IMG/VR virus record: IMGVR_UViG_3300046804_002698
Span: 1 to 59,836 of that record
Strand: one strand, 5' to 3'
From: a virus
Length of the DNA: 59,836 nt
In this document: one piece after another, positions 21,545 through 31,461 of the stretch
Position numbering within the stretch: the stretch's first letter is position 1
Layout of the letters: the number at the start of each line of letters is the position of its first letter
Program-made: the position numbers and the translations under genes
Notes under the pieces: generated by a model
Database searches by the model: none
Seen by the model: only the letters and a program-made list of their open reading frames with translations
Told to the model about the DNA's origin: nothing

Positions 21545-24500
21545 TTTTAACATTCATCCATCAGTACTTCTTGCAAATGCTTTAAAAAGCACGGGTGACA
21601 TTGGTTCATACTTTGGCAAAATAGCTTCTTCGCAATCAGATAGCGTATATCGGATCAGGCAAAGAATTTTTAGAAAGATATCGTCAATTTGAAAGTCGAT
21701 ATCAACAAATGCTTAAGACCGAGTTAGATTTATCAAAATCTAGTGGAGTTGACATTGACTTTTTAAAACGAGGCGGTGCAATAAATCTAGACGTTCTAAA
21801 TGCAAATGTTAAACAAATACTTGAAAGAGAGTATAGAGAAGATGTTCTCAGACTACCTAAACTTTTTCAACAAGTAGGAAGTCCATCATTACAATTGCCA
21901 TCAAGTAACAGATATAGGCATGCATTTAGATATTTTGTTGACAGTAACGAACGGAGAATTAAATCCAGCAAATATAGTGTTGAACAGAACAATATTTAAC
22001 GTAAATCCAAATAGAACCGGTTTTGATGCGTTTAATCTTGGTACATCAAATTTAATGGGTTTTAGATCTTTAAATCAAATGTTTTCCGTTGATGAAACAA
22101 CAGGTAAAACAACACTAAAAAATATGAAAGATGTTATAGCTGGAAGATCTGTAAAAATGTTCGACGTAGAAACCTCTGGTGTATTTAGAAATTCGCAAAT
22201 AGTACAAATGGCTTTGGCTGACATTTCAAGTGACGGAACAATATCTCCTGGTTTTAATGCAAGTTTTAAATCTCCCCAACTAGGTGGTTTAATGTATGGG
22301 GAGCAAAAACCTTTTTCTGATTTATTTTCTTCCGGAAAAATTATTGGTTCAGAAAATGGTGGTAAAGAATTTTTGGACGAATCAACAAAAATGATAAATG
22401 ATTTAATAGATTCAAGATCGGTTATTGCTGGTCACAACTTAAATTTTGACATTCAAAAATTAACTGGGACAATGAAGCAAATGCCCGCTTACGCAAATCA
22501 TGAAGGTGCTAAAGCGGCAATAGAAAGATTGCATTCTAGTATCGAAAGCGGAGAAACAACTTTATTAGACACCCTTGAATATACCAGAGCTTATATGAAT
22601 GATTTAGTTAATTCAGCAGTTGATGAAGAGTTTGCAAGAACAGGAGCTGCTAGAACAGATTCTGAAGTAGCAAAACTTTACAGACAGTTTATCTATTCTC
22701 CAGAAACTATGGCCGATATAAGAATAGGTGGTGGAGCAGCATATTCTTCTGTTGAAGCAATAGCTTTAAATACCGATTTAACCGCAAGAATAGTTAGAGA
22801 CGCAGAAGCGGGAGACGAAGCCGCAAAAGTATTGCTAGATAAGATGCAAAGAGGATCTCACCTAGCAGATACAGACACAATTCTTCAATCATTTATATTA
22901 AGATATACAACTACATCAGATTCAGACGAAAGACTTCAATTAGCTAGACCGGGTGGTGGAAAAAGCAGTTCAGTTTACGAAGCTTTATCAGAAGATGCAA
23001 AAATAACTGCAGACAATATGAGAAAAAAAATATATAGATCTAGTGCAAATGTTCCAACAAAAAATATAGCCGATATAGAACATTTATCTGAATCAACATT
23101 TAATTATATATTGACAGATGAGGGCATTCAAAAGGTTACTCTATTTTCTGACGACGCAACAAAAGGTTATATTAGATACGACACAACAGAAGCAAAATTT
23201 ATGCAATACTCCCCAGAAGGAGTGTCAGAATACTCTGGATCATTTGATTCAGTTAGGGGTATATTGGAAAGAGCAAGAGGCGGAGATTCTGGTGCTGCTA
23301 ATTTAATTGCAAATTTTGGCGTAACATATGGGCAACAAAGTAGAGCTCAAGAAATGAGAAAAATTACAGAAGCAATTGGGGCAGCATCTTCTGGTGAAAT
23401 GACAAAAGAAAGCATACTTGGATCAATAGGTAAAGTTTATAAAAACTTTTCATCTAGTCCATCTTTGTCTGAGGCAATAAGAATAAGTTCAAGCGGCAAA
23501 TCTGCACCGGCGCCGTTTACAATGGGCTATGGAGTGGGTAGCCTAGATGAATATCTAACAAAAGCTATAGATGTAGCAAGATCAACAAATCAAGCAGCAA
23601 TGCCGTACGGATTTTTAGATGAAAACAGTAGAGTGTTTAGCACAATTTTAGCGGAAGCAACACATACAAACGCCGAAGATGCAAGATTAAATATAATTAA
23701 TCAATTAAACAAAGAGGGAATAAGTGAAGAAGCTAGAGCTAAATTAATGGCTGAATTGGATAGTTTAAGTTATTCTTCTTATATGGATATATTTTCAGAA
23801 ACTGGTTTATCTCATTTTCAAACACAAAAAGAAGCATATTTAGGATTAAAAGTAAACGCCGACGCCGCAGCTGAAAGTACAATTGATTTTGGTTCAAGAG
23901 TATTTTTGCCCACAGAAGTTCTTCAGGATGTGGTTAATTCAGAGGCTGTTAAAGGTGCTCTTGGTGAAAATGTGATGGGAAGAGGTAGAGTTTCTTTAAG
24001 CGTTCTAAAAAACAAAGAAAATGAAAATGTTATAAATCTTTTTTGGCAACTAGATGCAACAGCAAAATCTACAGATTATGAAATCATAGCTAAACAGTTG
24101 GTTGACGACGCATTAGCTGCACATCATGCACGAGCAGCCGATACTGCAGTTGAAACCGGAATAGACACAGCAACAGCACTGCAAAAGTTAGGCGCAGAAT
24201 TCCAAGCAGCAATCGATTTATCAAAAAGGGATAAAGATTATTTGGTAAAAAATTTAGCCTCAAGAATAGAAGAAGGTGGAATAGGTTACGCTTATCAAGG
24301 TGGAGCAAAAGCACAAAGAACAATTTCGAGCCTTTTAAGAGCTGGATGGGATTTAATAAATGATAAATTAATTAACGAAACAGCGTCACATATAGATGTT
24401 GTTGGTGACACCGTAAGAATCAGCGCTTTTGCCAACGAAACTGCATTGCAAGTATCTGGTAATGTTGCCAATATGCAAGGTGCAAATGCTACAGTTGTTG

Positions 24501-24919
24501 AATCTTTAAACAAAGCTGCAAATATTTTAGAAGAAACTAAATCAGTTGCGGAAGCAAGAAAAATTATGACAAGATCCAGACTTGGAGCTGGAGAAAATGT
24601 TGCGTTAAATTTCTTTATAAATAATAAAAAATTAATATATGGAACAGGACTTGGTATTCTTGCAGCTGGTGCCGGTTACTATGCATATGGTAAATATAAA
24701 GAAAATCAATTTTATAATGAAACTTTAGAACAACAACCAACTACTCAAAGGCCATCTAATTCAAATATGATGTCTTATACAATGCAAGAACCACAAACAA
24801 GTTCTTCGTTTAGAAGAGATCCATTGGTAACAGCTGGTGTAGTTGGAAATTTAGATAGAAATAAAATAGGTCATTATAATATGAGTTCTAAAAAACATTC
24901 TCATTTATTTGGAGGATAG
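21528..24919 (+). CDS. virion-type protein with DnaQ-like exonuclease domain, two CGGA shift sites (1129 aa)
   Basis: The frame opens MAITNDFNIHPSVLLANALK (ATG overlapping the upstream stop) and needs +1 shifts at CGGA 21651 and CGGA 21952. Reading each CGGA as one codon yields one protein of about 1129 residues. An exonuclease signature lies near residues 210-320: VKMFDVETSG (DxE) and VIAGHNLNFDIQKL (the H/N-x-x-x-D region). DEDD-type nucleases trim 3' ends. The middle is helical, and the C-terminus has a membrane helix (IYGTGLGILAAGAGYYAYG). Its place among basic and membrane-type virion genes suggests an internal or ejected protein. No other in-frame CGG occurs in its codons. Confidence 0.75.
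21651..21654 (+). other. CGGA +1 shift site 1
   Basis: In frame 0 the codons run GTA TAT CGG, then a nonsense run that soon stops. Reading CGGA as four bases gives SDSVY-x-SGKEFLERYRQ and continues for 100 codons. x would be Gly (C skipped) or Arg. Confidence 0.8.
21952..21955 (+). other. CGGA +1 shift site 2
   Basis: The frame of site 1 reaches GAA CGG AGA and stops 15 codons later. Four-base reading gives YFVDSNE-x-ELNPANIVLNR and opens the 990-codon remainder of the protein. Confidence 0.85.
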
Positions 24920-24924
24920 ATTAA

Positions 24925-25668
24925 ATGGGATTACTAAATGTAGGTGAAAAAGTTGGTTCTAGATTTGGTGGCATGACAGGTCTGGCTCTTGGCGCAATAG
25001 GTTTGGCTGGAGTTGGAGCCGGCGTAGGTTCGTCCGCCAAAGAAGCGGCACTTGATATGGCATTTAACGATCCTAACGCAGATGAAGCTTTTATGGGCAG
25101 ATCAATGTCTAGTGGGTTTTTAGCTTCCGCAGCTACACACGGAACCGCCGGTGCTGTTGGATTGAGCCTTGGAACTACAGTCGCTGGTGCAGCAATAGGT
25201 GGCGGCTTTGCAGCAAAGATGATACCAAAAACTGCAAAGTTTGGGAAATTAGCAGAATTTGGTATGGGTCGTAAATCTTTAATTGCAGCAGCAGCTGCTA
25301 TTGGTGGAATGATTGGCATGGCAAAAGGACCTATGGGCGAAACCGCTTCTGTTTATGGTCCAGCTCCTTCTGTTGGTTTGCAGGCAGCTACAACTGGCAT
25401 TGGAGCAGTTATTGGTGGAGCAATTGGTGGGCTTGGAGTTGGATATAACAAAGGGTTTAAAAAAGCAGCAATTATGGGTGGGATTGGTGCTGTTATGGGA
25501 GGAATAGCTGGGGCATCGGTTGTTCCTGCGGCAACTTTAGCTAGAGTAAGAAGTAATCAAAATTTGTTGACCAGTAGTCCATATAGCACTTCTTTGGGTA
25601 TGGCTCAAGCATTGAACGCATCTGGCGATATTGTTCTCGGAATGCATAATTCAAGGAATGGTTACTAA
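24925..25668 (+). CDS. Gly/Ala-rich multi-segment hydrophobic protein (247 aa)
   Basis: MGLLNVGEKVGSRFGGMTGL with at least four hydrophobic glycine-rich stretches (GLALGAIGLAGVGAGVG, AVGLSLGTTVAGAAIGGG, IAAAAAIGGMIGMA, GIGAVIGGAIGGLGVG). The glycine-zipper pattern is typical of membrane-inserting or pore-forming proteins. Its neighbours are virion-type, so it may be injected with DNA. The last base of its stop is the first of the next ATG. Confidence 0.6.
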   Translation: MGLLNVGEKVGSRFGGMTGLALGAIGLAGVGAGVGSSAKEAALDMAFNDPNADEAFMGRSMSSGFLASAATHGTAGAVGLSLGTTVAGAAIGGGFAAKMIPKTAKFGKLAEFGMGRKSLIAAAAAIGGMIGMAKGPMGETASVYGPAPSVGLQAATTGIGAVIGGAIGGLGVGYNKGFKKAAIMGGIGAVMGGIAGASVVPAATLARVRSNQNLLTSSPYSTSLGMAQALNASGDIVLGMHNSRNGY

Positions 25669-27096
25669 TGCCAATTAATCCAATGACCGGAATGCCTCAA
25701 CCATATTCTCAAGAAGAGATGTTGGACGCTCCCCTTGTTGTGAGGATGGGAGGAAAATTACCAGCTACAACTGCAGGTATTGGTTTCCAAGCTGGCCGTT
25801 CTGCTAGAACAATTATGGCTGGCGGCGGTTTTATGGATGACGCTGTACGATTTGGGATTAACAAGAAAGCTAGAAGGTATGGAGCTTTCAGGCGCGGATC
25901 AATGACACTAGATGCAGCAGATTTAAATTCTGGTGAACAATTTTTACGCAAAACAAGAGGCTTAAGAACATTGGGTGAAAAAGAACCTATTTTTTATGGA
26001 GCCAGAGCAAATACCATAACGCTAAGACCTAGGGCTTTAAGAAGGGGGTCAAGCCTTAGTATGTTAAGTCAAGATGAAAGAACCTACACCTACGCTCAGG
26101 GCGTAAGGGGTTTGTTATCAAAATCGAGAACTGGTCCATTAGGTAAATTAGCAGAGGAAAGCGGAACAACAGCAGACGAACCTCTTTTGGGTCCTGGATT
26201 GTTTGGAGCAATAACAGCTGGAAGAAAAATGGATATACTAGAAGCAAAAGCTTACGCTGGAAATGCAAGAGCATTGTCTAAATTGGGCAGATCAGAAGTT
26301 GGCATAACCAGATTAGCCGGAATGAATAATCCTAGTATACTTGCAAAAACACATCTTCCTCGGACGAGTTAATTTAAATCCATTAGAAGCTTTTCCGGAA
26401 ACCTACAGTTTGCCTAATATGGTTGGTCCTAGCGCAATGGAAACATCCATGACCTCTGCTGTAACTGGCAAAGGTGTTGGCGAAATTGGGACTAGAGGTA
26501 ATTTATTAGCTTCGTCAATGGCTGGCAAAGGCACTCGCTATATGGCTGGATATTTTAGAGGAGCACAAGGTTTCGTTGATGTTGCTGGTCTTTCAGGTGA
26601 AGCACTTGGAGGAGCGCAAAAAGCTGTTGCCCATATGACCAAATCTTTAGGAGCAGAAGGAATAGTTGGTGCGGCAGGTGAAAAATTGGCTGGAGAAGTA
26701 GCCGCTAAACAAATTCTAAAAGAAGGAGTATTTAAAACTTTAGGAGCTAAAGGAACTATGTCTGCTCTTGGAACAAAAGCCGGCGCAACTGTATTGGGGG
26801 CAAGGGGGCTAGCATTTGCTGTCCCCGGATTGAACATGTTGGCCACAGCATCGTTAGTTTATGATCTTGGTAAAATGGGTGGCGAAGCAATTAAAAGTGG
26901 TATAAACTTAATTAGAGACGCAGAAAAATCTTTGCAAGGTTCTTTTAGTAAACCAATGTTTGGGATGGGTTACAGGGATACCGAAGCTGCTGCTACTTCA
27001 AGGGCTAGAGGTGTTATGGCTATACAAAATTCTAGATTAAATGCAAGAAGCGCATTAGGTAGCGAAGCCGCAATGATGGCAGCACATTTTGGATAA
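25668..27096 (+). CDS. virion-type hydrophobic protein with one CGGA shift site (475 aa)
   Basis: Starts MPINPMTGMPQPYSQEEMLD. The frame continues through CGGA at 26361 by a +1 step (TKTHLP-x-RVNLNPLEAF). After the shift it holds further small-residue helices (AVPGLNMLATASLVYDLGKM). The N-terminal half has Arg-rich segments (NKKARRYGAFRRG). Similar in style to the 24925 product and the end of the 1129-aa protein. Without the shift it would end at residue 237. No enzyme motif. Confidence 0.7.
26361..26364 (+). other. CGGA +1 shift site 3
   Basis: CAT CTT CCT CGG ACG AGT TAA ends the upstream frame. Four-base reading gives THLP-x-RVNLNPLEAFPE with no stop for 244 codons. Confidence 0.85.
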
Positions 27097-27098
27097 TC

Positions 27099-28946
27099 AT
27101 GGATAATAAAACTAAAGAGTTTAGAAAAAAACTAGAACAACTTTCTAGAGAAGATCTTTTAGAGTTGATAAAAGATCAAGACATAGAATTATATAAACAA
27201 ATTAACCGAATTGAATGGGTTTTTGAAAATAAACTACAACATATAAACTGGGCTGATGGTACGCCAATTACAAGTAGGCCATTAACAAATAGAGAATTAT
27301 CTTTTTTAATTGATGAACCATTTGAAATAGATAAAGAACTTTTGGAACTTGGAATATCGGGTGAACAACAAAGACAAATGCATGTAGCCAAAGATCCAGT
27401 TGTTTGGGCAAAAAACTTTTTACAAGTTAATCCAAGAGTATATCAAATCCTAATACTGAGAGATCCGTCGCTTAGAAAAGTGTTAAGAGCTGGTCGTCGT
27501 TTGGGAAAAACATTTACCTTAGCTATAACATTATTGCATTATAGTTATACACATAAAGACGGAAGATGTCTTGTTATTGCTCCAATGAAAACTCAAGTGG
27601 AATTAATCTATCAAGAAATTGGAAGAATAGCTGGCAAAAACGAAGCAGTTATGAATTCAATAACCAGAAAGGTAAGTAGTCCTCAATTTATGATGGAATT
27701 TTCTAATGGTTCCACCATAAGATTCTTTACTTCTGGTATGCGTTCTGGTGGCAAATCAGACGTAGCTCGTGGTCAAGAAGCACATGTTATAGTTTTGGAC
27801 GAAATGGACTACATGCATACGGATGACCTAGATGCGTTGTACGCGATGCTTCAAAAAACCGCCGAAGATCAACCAGACAAAATGATGATTGGTGCTTCTA
27901 CTCCAACTGGTAGAAGAGAAAAATTTTGGGAATGGTGTAGATCAGAAAGGTTTAAAGAATTTTGGTTTCCATCATACTGTAATCCTTATTTTTCTAAAGA
28001 TCAAGAAGATGAATTTAGAGAACAGTATACGGAAATGGGTTATCGTCATGAAATAGAAGCTGATTGGGGAGAAGATTCTGAAGGCGTATACCCAAGAAAA
28101 TATGTTGATAAAGCATTTATTAGCCCTTCATGGGATTATGAACCAAGTATAACTTCGGCAAGATCTTTTCATGTTATGGGTGTTGACTGGGACAAGTATG
28201 GCGCCGGAACAAATATAGTTGTTGTCGAAGCATGCGCCGATAATCACGAAGACCCAAGGTTTAGAGGAAGATCACGAGTTGCATATAGGGAAGAAATAGA
28301 TAGATCTGAATACACCTTAACTAAAGCAGTAGATAGAATATTTGAACTTAATGATATTTTTAAACCAAAGCACATATATGTTGACAGAGGTTTTGGAGAA
28401 GTTCAGGTTGAACTACTGCATAAATACGGAATAGAAAATCCTAAATCAGGATTAAAAGAAAAAGTTAAAGGCATATCTTTTGCAGAAGCAATAGAAGTAA
28501 GAGATCCGTATACAAAAATGCTTGTAAAAAAAGAAATAAAACCATTTATGGTTGACAATCTTAGGCAATTTTTAGAAAAAGAAAAAATAGTTTTTCCTTC
28601 TTCAGACGAAGAACTTTATTTGCAATTAATATCTTATGTGGTTATTAGAACAACCCAAATTGGTAGGCCAATTTTTGAAGCAAGCGGAACCGCTATGGAT
28701 CACGCGCACGACGCATTGATGCTTGCTTTATTGGCAATTACGCAAAATTATGGCGAGTTTTCTAAAGGTAACTATGCGATGAATACGGAATCTTTTTCAA
28801 ATGATTTTTATATGCCAAAAGTTAAAACAGCAGACGAAGAAGAAAAACCAAAGTATGCAATAGTTGGAAGAAATAGTGGTTTATCTGCAACTAAGTTTAA
28901 AAAGAAAAGTTCTGTTTCTTCTAGAAATCAAAGAAAGATGTTTTAA
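27099..28946 (+). CDS. terminase large subunit (615 aa)
   Basis: The DNA-packaging motor. The ATPase has RAGRRLGKTFTLAI (Walker A variant, about 129-140), AHVIVLDEMDYM (Walker B, about 229) and an adjacent motif III (IGASTPTGRREK). A nuclease domain follows: FHVMGVDWDKYGAGTN (metal-binding Asp near 360), KHIYVDRGFG and AMDHAHDALML near 532 (last metal Asp). An N-terminal helical extension of about 90 residues precedes the core. Length is typical. It contains no in-frame CGG. Confidence 0.93.
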   Translation: MDNKTKEFRKKLEQLSREDLLELIKDQDIELYKQINRIEWVFENKLQHINWADGTPITSRPLTNRELSFLIDEPFEIDKELLELGISGEQQRQMHVAKDPVVWAKNFLQVNPRVYQILILRDPSLRKVLRAGRRLGKTFTLAITLLHYSYTHKDGRCLVIAPMKTQVELIYQEIGRIAGKNEAVMNSITRKVSSPQFMMEFSNGSTIRFFTSGMRSGGKSDVARGQEAHVIVLDEMDYMHTDDLDALYAMLQKTAEDQPDKMMIGASTPTGRREKFWEWCRSERFKEFWFPSYCNPYFSKDQEDEFREQYTEMGYRHEIEADWGEDSEGVYPRKYVDKAFISPSWDYEPSITSARSFHVMGVDWDKYGAGTNIVVVEACADNHEDPRFRGRSRVAYREEIDRSEYTLTKAVDRIFELNDIFKPKHIYVDRGFGEVQVELLHKYGIENPKSGLKEKVKGISFAEAIEVRDPYTKMLVKKEIKPFMVDNLRQFLEKEKIVFPSSDEELYLQLISYVVIRTTQIGRPIFEASGTAMDHAHDALMLALLAITQNYGEFSKGNYAMNTESFSNDFYMPKVKTADEEEKPKYAIVGRNSGLSATKFKKKSSVSSRNQRKMF

Positions 28947-28948
28947 TC

Positions 28949-30517
28949 ATGTCTGTCAATAATGTTGAAAATAATTTTAACCCTACTGATAAAATATTTG
29001 ATGGCTATAAACCAGACGTATCTTTTTTTGAAGAAAAAACTAGAAACGATTTAATTATTGACCACTATCAAAACAGTGTGCCAACTAATTTAGATTATTC
29101 TTTAGCGCCAGATTTTTCAGTAAATTTATCTTTTTTAAAAAACCAATCTTTTCAGGTTTACGATTATATAGAGCAAACAATAAAATCAATAGAAGAACTT
29201 TTAATAAAAGTAGTTTATATAAATGAAGAAATTACTCCGGACATGGAGGAATGCCACACTAAATTATGGGAAGAATTATGCAAATATAATGACATCGAAA
29301 TGTCTGAACCAGAATTTGTGTGCTTTGAAGAGTACAAATATGCAGAAAGATCTACCTCCACTGTAGCCAGAAGATTTATTTCAGAGTTTAATCAGATTTG
29401 TTCTCAAAACGCTTTTTCTTTTTTATTGAACTATAGATCTTTATTAAAAGCAATGTTAAATGAAGCATATTATATTAAAAATTTTATTTTGATAAATTTT
29501 GAGGAGCAGTATACAGATGATTCGCAAAAAGAAATCGCAGTACAGTTTGACGCGTGGGCAAAAGTCGCAACACAATGCACGAAACGCATTGTCGAGTCGA
29601 TCTCATCACCAGCATCAGAAATTGCAGCTTCCGAATTGGGTCAAGTCACAGAAAAACAAGCCGTTGAATTTCAAGCATTTTTTTCGATTAGATTAGAAGC
29701 ATTAAATGAAGAAATAGCAAATTTGTTGAATAGTTTAAAAAGAGATTATGTAGATAGTTGTAATATTTTTTACGATAGGTACTTAGCACAATCTTTAAAA
29801 TTTAAAACCAATATAGTTTTGCCAATGGAAATAAATTTTTACACGACAACCTTTGCCAATAAGTTTCCAATGTTAACAGAAGAATTGGTTATAGCAACAA
29901 ATATAATTAATGCAAACTTTGGCATGATATTAAGTGATCTAATACAAAGAAATCAAATAGTAAAAATTAAACTTGAAAAATGTTTAGATCTTATAAAAGA
30001 TAAAAGAAAATATTCAAATTATATTTACCAATTATCATTTAAGGGACAAAATAAAAAAATTATTATAAAAAAGGTAACAGAAGATAACTATTCAGTTATT
30101 TTTAAAAATTCCCATACTACCTATAAAGATCAAAGCGATTTATTATCCGACCACGCAAGTTTACATAATTTGACAGAAAATCATCATCCCCAGTATCTGC
30201 TAAGGGATGGCGGCGAAATAATTGGAGATATTTCTGTAGCTAAAAATATAAAAATAGATGGCGTTTCATTGTCTGGTCACGCGCATACAGGAAACGATGG
30301 TAGTAAAAAAATTAGGTCGACAGATATAGATTACGATACACCAAGAAGTGATTCAACCGTAGTTGTTCCAAAAGTTAATACAGTACAAATTGATGATATT
30401 GTTCAAGAAATAATAGACGGCGGAGTGCCAGTTGTTGATGTTATTGTAAAAATAGAGGTAGACGATAATAATGTTTCGCCTAATCATGAATATGAAATTT
30501 TCGTTTATGAGGTTTAA
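28949..30517 (+). CDS. structural protein with fibre-type C-terminus (522 aa)
   Basis: The N-terminal 350 residues are helical and unrecognised (EQTIKSIEELLIKVVYINEE). Near residue 405 comes HASLHNLTENHHPQYLLRDG, an H-x-x-L-H-N-L-T...H-H-P-Q-Y segment frequent in phage fibres and baseplate proteins. The end is beta-rich. Its place between terminase and the fibre genes suggests a connector for receptor-binding proteins. Product name uncertain. Confidence 0.6.
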   Translation: MSVNNVENNFNPTDKIFDGYKPDVSFFEEKTRNDLIIDHYQNSVPTNLDYSLAPDFSVNLSFLKNQSFQVYDYIEQTIKSIEELLIKVVYINEEITPDMEECHTKLWEELCKYNDIEMSEPEFVCFEEYKYAERSTSTVARRFISEFNQICSQNAFSFLLNYRSLLKAMLNEAYYIKNFILINFEEQYTDDSQKEIAVQFDAWAKVATQCTKRIVESISSPASEIAASELGQVTEKQAVEFQAFFSIRLEALNEEIANLLNSLKRDYVDSCNIFYDRYLAQSLKFKTNIVLPMEINFYTTTFANKFPMLTEELVIATNIINANFGMILSDLIQRNQIVKIKLEKCLDLIKDKRKYSNYIYQLSFKGQNKKIIIKKVTEDNYSVIFKNSHTTYKDQSDLLSDHASLHNLTENHHPQYLLRDGGEIIGDISVAKNIKIDGVSLSGHAHTGNDGSKKIRSTDIDYDTPRSDSTVVVPKVNTVQIDDIVQEIIDGGVPVVDVIVKIEVDDNNVSPNHEYEIFVYEV

Positions 30518-30519
30518 CT

Positions 30520-31461
30520 ATGGCTTGGTTTAGATATTACAATTTTGACAACAATTACGTTTATCCTAATTTAAGAAAAAAAATAACTTTTTCTGAATTA
30601 AAAGAAAATATAAGTAAAGATTCTTGGATCTTTTTGAATGTAAAAGATTTAGATATTGATATTTATTATCAATTAAGTAAAACTAATTCTCAATTCACAC
30701 AAACACCTGAGGTTGATCCAGAATCTTATCTTGTTGTTTATGAAGATAAATCGTCTGAAGTTTTTGATTTTACTCCTGTTAAAACTCATATTGTTGGTGA
30801 TTTGCTTTATTTTAAAGCGGCAGAAGATCATGCAAAAAATACAGAATTAAAAAAACAATATAGTTTGTATTATAAAACTCCCAATTTAAAATTAATTAAA
30901 AAAAGAACACAGGATAGTTCTTATCAAAGTTGCGAGGAAACGGAATCTGAGTTTATAACTTCTGAAGAAGATGTGAATACAACCGCCGATGTAAGAAATA
31001 TAAATTCAAACAATTACTATAATCTATCATTTATAAACAATGAATCCAATTGGAATGCAGGAGTATCTAAAAGTTCTGGTGCGTCTTTAATGGGTACTTT
31101 TACTGGACCAAACCTAAAAGTATATTGTGATAAAGGTCCAGATTATGGAAAATTTAAGATGCGTATAATTTCATATGATGAAAATGAAATTTCAAGCAAT
31201 GAGGTTATCTTAGATTGGCAAGAAATAGATTTATATAATCAAACAAAACAAGAAAATGTTTTAGTTTTTTCTAAGACAAATTTATTGTTTAAAAATTATT
31301 TGTTTGAAATAATATCTAATTATGAAAAAAATATACTTTCTTCAGATGGAAAAATAAATATTAAAAGTTATAGTTTTTCTTTAAATAATTATTTAATTTT
31401 AGGCAAAGAAGAAATAAGCGCATCGCTATTGGGCAGAGTGGTAACAGGAGCAACCTTATAA
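30520..31461 (+). CDS. hypothetical structural protein (313 aa)
   Basis: MAWFRYYNFDNNYVYPNLRK, then beta-rich segments and Tyr/Asn-rich loops. Its end overlaps the next ATG by one base (TAATG). The next gene begins with a fibronectin-like segment, so both probably form one tail-fibre or baseplate assembly. No family recognised. Confidence 0.55.
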   Translation: MAWFRYYNFDNNYVYPNLRKKITFSELKENISKDSWIFLNVKDLDIDIYYQLSKTNSQFTQTPEVDPESYLVVYEDKSSEVFDFTPVKTHIVGDLLYFKAAEDHAKNTELKKQYSLYYKTPNLKLIKKRTQDSSYQSCEETESEFITSEEDVNTTADVRNINSNNYYNLSFINNESNWNAGVSKSSGASLMGTFTGPNLKVYCDKGPDYGKFKMRIISYDENEISSNEVILDWQEIDLYNQTKQENVLVFSKTNLLFKNYLFEIISNYEKNILSSDGKINIKSYSFSLNNYLILGKEEISASLLGRVVTGATL

